NCBI GenBank assembly: GCA_034112085.1
Contig: JAWUWD010000033.1
Coordinates: forward strand, 1-7,596
Direction: 5' to 3'
DNA from: JAWUWD01 sp034112085
GTDB taxonomy: Bacteria > Bacteroidota > Bacteroidia > Cytophagales > Cyclobacteriaceae
DNA: 7,596 bases
The notes under the pieces are model-generated. The model saw nothing but the letters and a program-made list of their open reading frames with translations. It had not been told where the DNA came from and did not search any database. Shown piece by piece: positions 5,744 through 7,596 of this stretch (its first letter is position 1; each line of letters begins with the position of its first letter). The translations under genes and the position numbers were made by a program.

Positions 5744-6976
5744 TCAACTACCCGCTTGATCTACTGTAAAACCAAAATCTGCAGCAATTGTTTCGGAAAC
5801 ACTTTGTAAATTTTCAGAAGTAACATCCCAGAAGCCATTCGCTCCTGAAGCAGTTGAGTAAATAGTGTCTAAAAAGCCTTCTACTTCACTTCGAGAAAAG
5901 AATGGTTCATTAGTTAAAGGGTCTCTTGTGAACTGCAAACTGTACACAAAGCCAAATCCTTCAGACAGATCGTGGAATGCAGCAGCCATATCAGGCGTAG
6001 ATGCTTCAAGCGCCAATTTTCCTTGTTGTAAATAATAAACTGCTCGGATAGCAATTACTTCTGAAATTTTTTGGCGGATAATCGCAGCCTGTGCATCTCG
6101 TATAGTATAGTCTCCTGCCACTAATGCAGCTCTTCCTAGCTTGAAAGCATTAAATATATCATCTGCTATTCCGGCAAAATCAGTGTCCCCCTCTACTCTT
6201 CCAATGTATTTATTCAAAAAACTATCGTCAGCACCGATGGTAGCATTTGGGTTTGCTACATCTTGAGATGCTCCATATACATAGCCATACGCTTCATCCC
6301 ATTTATGTTCCATGGCAGCATAGCTTTTTCCATCAACTAAAGTCCCTGCTTCTTGATCTGATCTATTAGATCCCGCATCTAAAACAGCTGTCCCTAGATA
6401 ATTATTAAGTATTTGATCTGTCATCAATCCACCAATTAAAGATTTAGCAACTGCTTGATCATATTCTAGACCATTTGCATTGACATACCGTGTCGATCCT
6501 CCTCCAGCTTCCTGAATAGCTCCAGATACGCCTTTAGAGGCATCTGCATCCCATTTAGGAAATACATCATTCGCTTGAGCCGCAATCCATTTATCAAAAT
6601 CAGCTTTCACAGCACTTGCACCAGCTGTATTAGAAGCAAAGAAATCAGTAGAAGCTGCCACTTTACTTTTTACGTTTTTACTAGAAGCATTCAAATCACT
6701 AGTAGAAAAATTACTCTCCCCTTCTTGGTGATCAAACATGGCAGCCAAAGGTGCTGCGGTAAGTGTTGAGTTTTTTAACGCAGATATCATTTCTTCTGCC
6801 ATTGCTATTCTAGTACTTTGACCGCTGAAAGAAACAGTTGATGAACTTTCTCTCGCAAAGGCATATGATGTAGGTTCATCTATCGCAATTGGCGGTGTAA
6901 CTGTATCATCATCACCACAACTCGAAAGTGTAGTTAAAATCAAAAAAACGGCCAGTATGCTTAATGTGTTTTTCAT
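5744..6976 (-). CDS. DUF4856 domain lipoprotein
   Basis: This 410-residue protein starts at the ATG at 6974-6976, giving a lipoprotein signal (MKNTLSILAV, then FLILTTLSSC, lipid on C20). The longer frame to 7069 would add 31 residues that run back through the promoter region. The cysteine is followed by GDDD, again like a surface-export tag. The mature protein matches DUF4856: YAFARESSSTVSFSGQSTR (38-56), LEYDQAVAKSLIGGLMTDQ (170-188), and EHKWDEAYGYVYG (223-235). It contains what looks like an internal repeat: H224-x3-E228-AYGYVY and H335-x3-E339-GFGFVY. The biochemical role of DUF4856 is not known to me. As first gene after the promoter and next to imelysin, which is also a two-part helical protein, it may be a metal- or ligand-binding surface lipoprotein of the same system. 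Confidence 0.85.
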   Translation of the reverse strand: MKNTLSILAVFLILTTLSSCGDDDTVTPPIAIDEPTSYAFARESSSTVSFSGQSTRIAMAEEMISALKNSTLTAAPLAAMFDHQEGESNFSTSDLNASSKNVKSKVAASTDFFASNTAGASAVKADFDKWIAAQANDVFPKWDADASKGVSGAIQEAGGGSTRYVNANGLEYDQAVAKSLIGGLMTDQILNNYLGTAVLDAGSNRSDQEAGTLVDGKSYAAMEHKWDEAYGYVYGASQDVANPNATIGADDSFLNKYIGRVEGDTDFAGIADDIFNAFKLGRAALVAGDYTIRDAQAAIIRQKISEVIAIRAVYYLQQGKLALEASTPDMAAAFHDLSEGFGFVYSLQFTRDPLTNEPFFSRSEVEGFLDTIYSTASGANGFWDVTSENLQSVSETIAADFGFTVDQAGS

Positions 6977-6995
6977 CCTTCTTAAATTTGTATCT

Positions 6996-7015
6996 TTATT
7001 TAGACTTATTTCAAA
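6996..7015 (+). promoter_or_regulatory. Candidate operator, downstream copy (site B)
   Basis: TTATTTAGACTTATTTCAAA on the plus strand matches the inverted site A (7059-7078) at 16 of 20 positions, including the first nine. It lies just downstream of the predicted transcription start, between it and the DUF4856 start codon, a position suited to repression. Shifted by one base (6997-7017) it is also an imperfect palindrome, TATTT...AAATA. The regulator is unknown; Fur- or DtxR-type iron control is inferred from the gene content. Confidence 0.5.
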
Positions 7016-7023
7016 TAGTGACA

Positions 7024-7054
7024 CAAATGTAATACTGAAATACATAAAAACAAA
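7024..7054 (-). promoter_or_regulatory. Bacteroidota-type promoter of the DUF4856-imelysin operon
   Basis: On the minus strand a TTTG (7051-7054) and TACATTTG (7024-7031) are separated by 19 nt. This is a full match to the Bacteroidota consensus TTTG / TAnnTTTG at the usual spacing. Transcription would start near 7017, leaving a leader of about 40 nt before the ATG at 6976. It is the only such match I found at the head of the operon, so the five downstream genes likely share it. Confidence 0.7.
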
Positions 7055-7058
7055 TTTA

Positions 7059-7078
7059 TTTTTAATCAATCTAAATAA
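7059..7078 (-). promoter_or_regulatory. Candidate operator, upstream copy (site A)
   Basis: TTATTTAGATTGATTAAAAA on the minus strand is the inverted partner of site B and ends 5 nt upstream of the -33 element. The wider segment 7056-7078 is an imperfect palindrome (TTATTT...AAATAA). Two short inverted repeats overlap it (TTAATC/GATTAA and AATCT/AGATT, 7062-7084), so a weak hairpin at the end of the FeoB transcript is an alternative reading. No strong terminator is visible between the FeoB unit and this operon. Confidence 0.5.
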
Positions 7079-7092
7079 GATTAAGGAAAGTT

Positions 7093-7275
7093 TTACTGGT
7101 AACTAGAATTAGTCATTTGACAACTTTCTTTCAATTGGCAGCCTCTACATCCAGGACTCTCTTCTTCACAAGCTGCAGGCTTCTTTCTTACGATCTTGAA
7201 CAACTTAATCCCAACGTAGAGCAGAGCTCCCGCAACAATCAAATACGTACTTATCTCTTGTATTATACTGCCCAT
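7093..7275 (-). CDS. FeoB-associated Cys-rich membrane protein
   Basis: This 60-residue protein starts at the ATG at 7273-7275, overlapping the end of feoB by 13 nt in another frame. A longer frame to 7353 would lie deep inside feoB and is rejected. One membrane helix (about residues 6-28, ISTYLIVAGALLYVGIKLF) is followed by a basic stop-transfer patch (RKK) and a four-cysteine tail, CEEESPGCRGCQLKESC (C36, C43, C46, C52; spacing 6-2-5). This is the pattern of the small proteins found after feoB in many Bacteroidota and Firmicutes. It would sit in the inner membrane with the cysteines most likely in the cytoplasm, where a metal- or Fe-S-related role alongside FeoB is assumed but not established. 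Confidence 0.85.
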   Translation of the reverse strand: MGSIIQEISTYLIVAGALLYVGIKLFKIVRKKPAACEEESPGCRGCQLKESCQMTNSSYQ

Positions 7276-7596
7276 ATACTTCCTAATTGAAAGACGATAA
7301 AAGATAACACCCATGCCAGTACTGTAGGATAAATCATTGAGAAAATGGCCCACTTTTTACTGCCTGATTCTGTATTGATAGCAGCGATAGTAGACACACA
7401 TGGGAAATATATCAATACAAATAACATGAACGAGAAGGCAACCAATGGTGTATAGGCGATCTCTCCCTTCCTCGGTCCTCTTGTTAATCGATGGTTTTGA
7501 AGCTTACTCATTAAAGTTCCAGATGCTTCATCTGCATCCGGTTCTGCTTGATATAATACGCCCATCGTACTAACCACAATTTCTTTAGCTGCAAAA
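7263..7596 (-). CDS. feoB: Ferrous iron transporter FeoB, C-terminal end (partial)
   Basis: The final 110 codons are present; the gene continues past the right edge. The first visible residues, FAAKEIVVSTMGVLYQ, are the conserved FeoB membrane-domain segment. They are followed by a soluble loop (EPDADEASGT...), then IAYTPLVAFSFMLFVLIYFP with its cysteine (YFPC), TIAAINTESGSKKWAIF, and a last membrane helix ending QLGSIWAV. FeoB is a GTPase-coupled inner-membrane Fe2+ permease; the G domain and gate helices lie outside the window. The frame is open through the edge, so the GTG at 7575-7577 is not its start. Its end overlaps the Cys-rich small protein, as expected for a feo operon. Confidence 0.93.
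   Translation of the reverse strand, partial: FAAKEIVVSTMGVLYQAEPDADEASGTLMSKLQNHRLTRGPRKGEIAYTPLVAFSFMLFVLIYFPCVSTIAAINTESGSKKWAIFSMIYPTVLAWVLSFIVFQLGSIWAV

Noticed and set aside
6575..6769. 64-codon plus-strand open frame
   Set aside because: It is antisense to the DUF4856 gene, with composition typical of a shadow frame.
6977..7069. 31-residue N-terminal extension of the DUF4856 protein
   Set aside because: It would be translated from DNA holding the promoter and operator motifs and would bury a textbook lipoprotein signal.
7276..7353. 26-residue N-terminal extension of the FeoB-associated Cys-rich protein
   Set aside because: It lies wholly inside feoB in another frame, and the inner ATG gives the usual family length of about 60 residues.

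Overview
The window is AT-rich and reads as a piece of a Bacteroidota chromosome, probably Cytophagales or a related marine/environmental lineage. Supporting signs are a promoter of the Bacteroidota type (TTTG / TAnnTTTG), lipoproteins with acidic residues just after the lipobox cysteine, a TonB-dependent receptor with an N-terminal carboxypeptidase-regulatory-like domain, a DUF4856 protein, and a FeoB-associated Cys-rich small protein. Every gene I can support lies on the minus strand, so transcription runs from high to low coordinates.

Layout in transcription order. (1) The C-terminal 110 residues of FeoB, the ferrous iron transporter, enter from the right edge (7263-7596). A 60-residue FeoB-associated Cys-rich membrane protein follows and overlaps it (7093-7275). 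(2) A 116-bp intergenic region (6977-7092) holds a well-matched Bacteroidota promoter flanked by two inverted copies of a 20-bp motif, a likely repressor operator pair. (3) A tight five-gene operon follows: a DUF4856 lipoprotein (5744-6976), an imelysin-family lipoprotein (4560-5669), a membrane protein of the HTTM/vitamin K-dependent gamma-carboxylase-like family (3196-4560), a FecA-like TonB-dependent receptor (744-3206) and a small c-type haem-binding protein (248-721). The last four junctions are a 74-nt gap containing a 14-bp hairpin, a 1-nt overlap, an 11-nt overlap and a 22-nt gap. (4) The left edge carries the end of an IS3-family insertion sequence (1-140) with the first 26 codons of its OrfA.

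Interpretation. The FeoB neighbourhood, the FecA-like receptor and the imelysin family point to iron (or iron-chelate/haem) acquisition. The receptor would import the ligand across the outer membrane. The two lipoproteins, possibly displayed on the cell surface, would bind or pass on metal, and the haem protein could act in periplasmic redox or haem handling. The most striking member is the gamma-carboxylase-like protein. It covers the catalytic core of human GGCX, keeps the lysine and two of the histidines studied there, and sits between imelysin and the receptor. A working hypothesis is that it modifies glutamates on a partner exported from the same operon to build a metal site. That is inference; the individual family assignments are much firmer than the joint function.

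Several starts were moved inward from the longest open frames. The longest frames of the receptor, imelysin and HTTM genes begin at TTG codons that do not fit. Shorter starts give clean signal peptides or lipoprotein signals and short overlaps.
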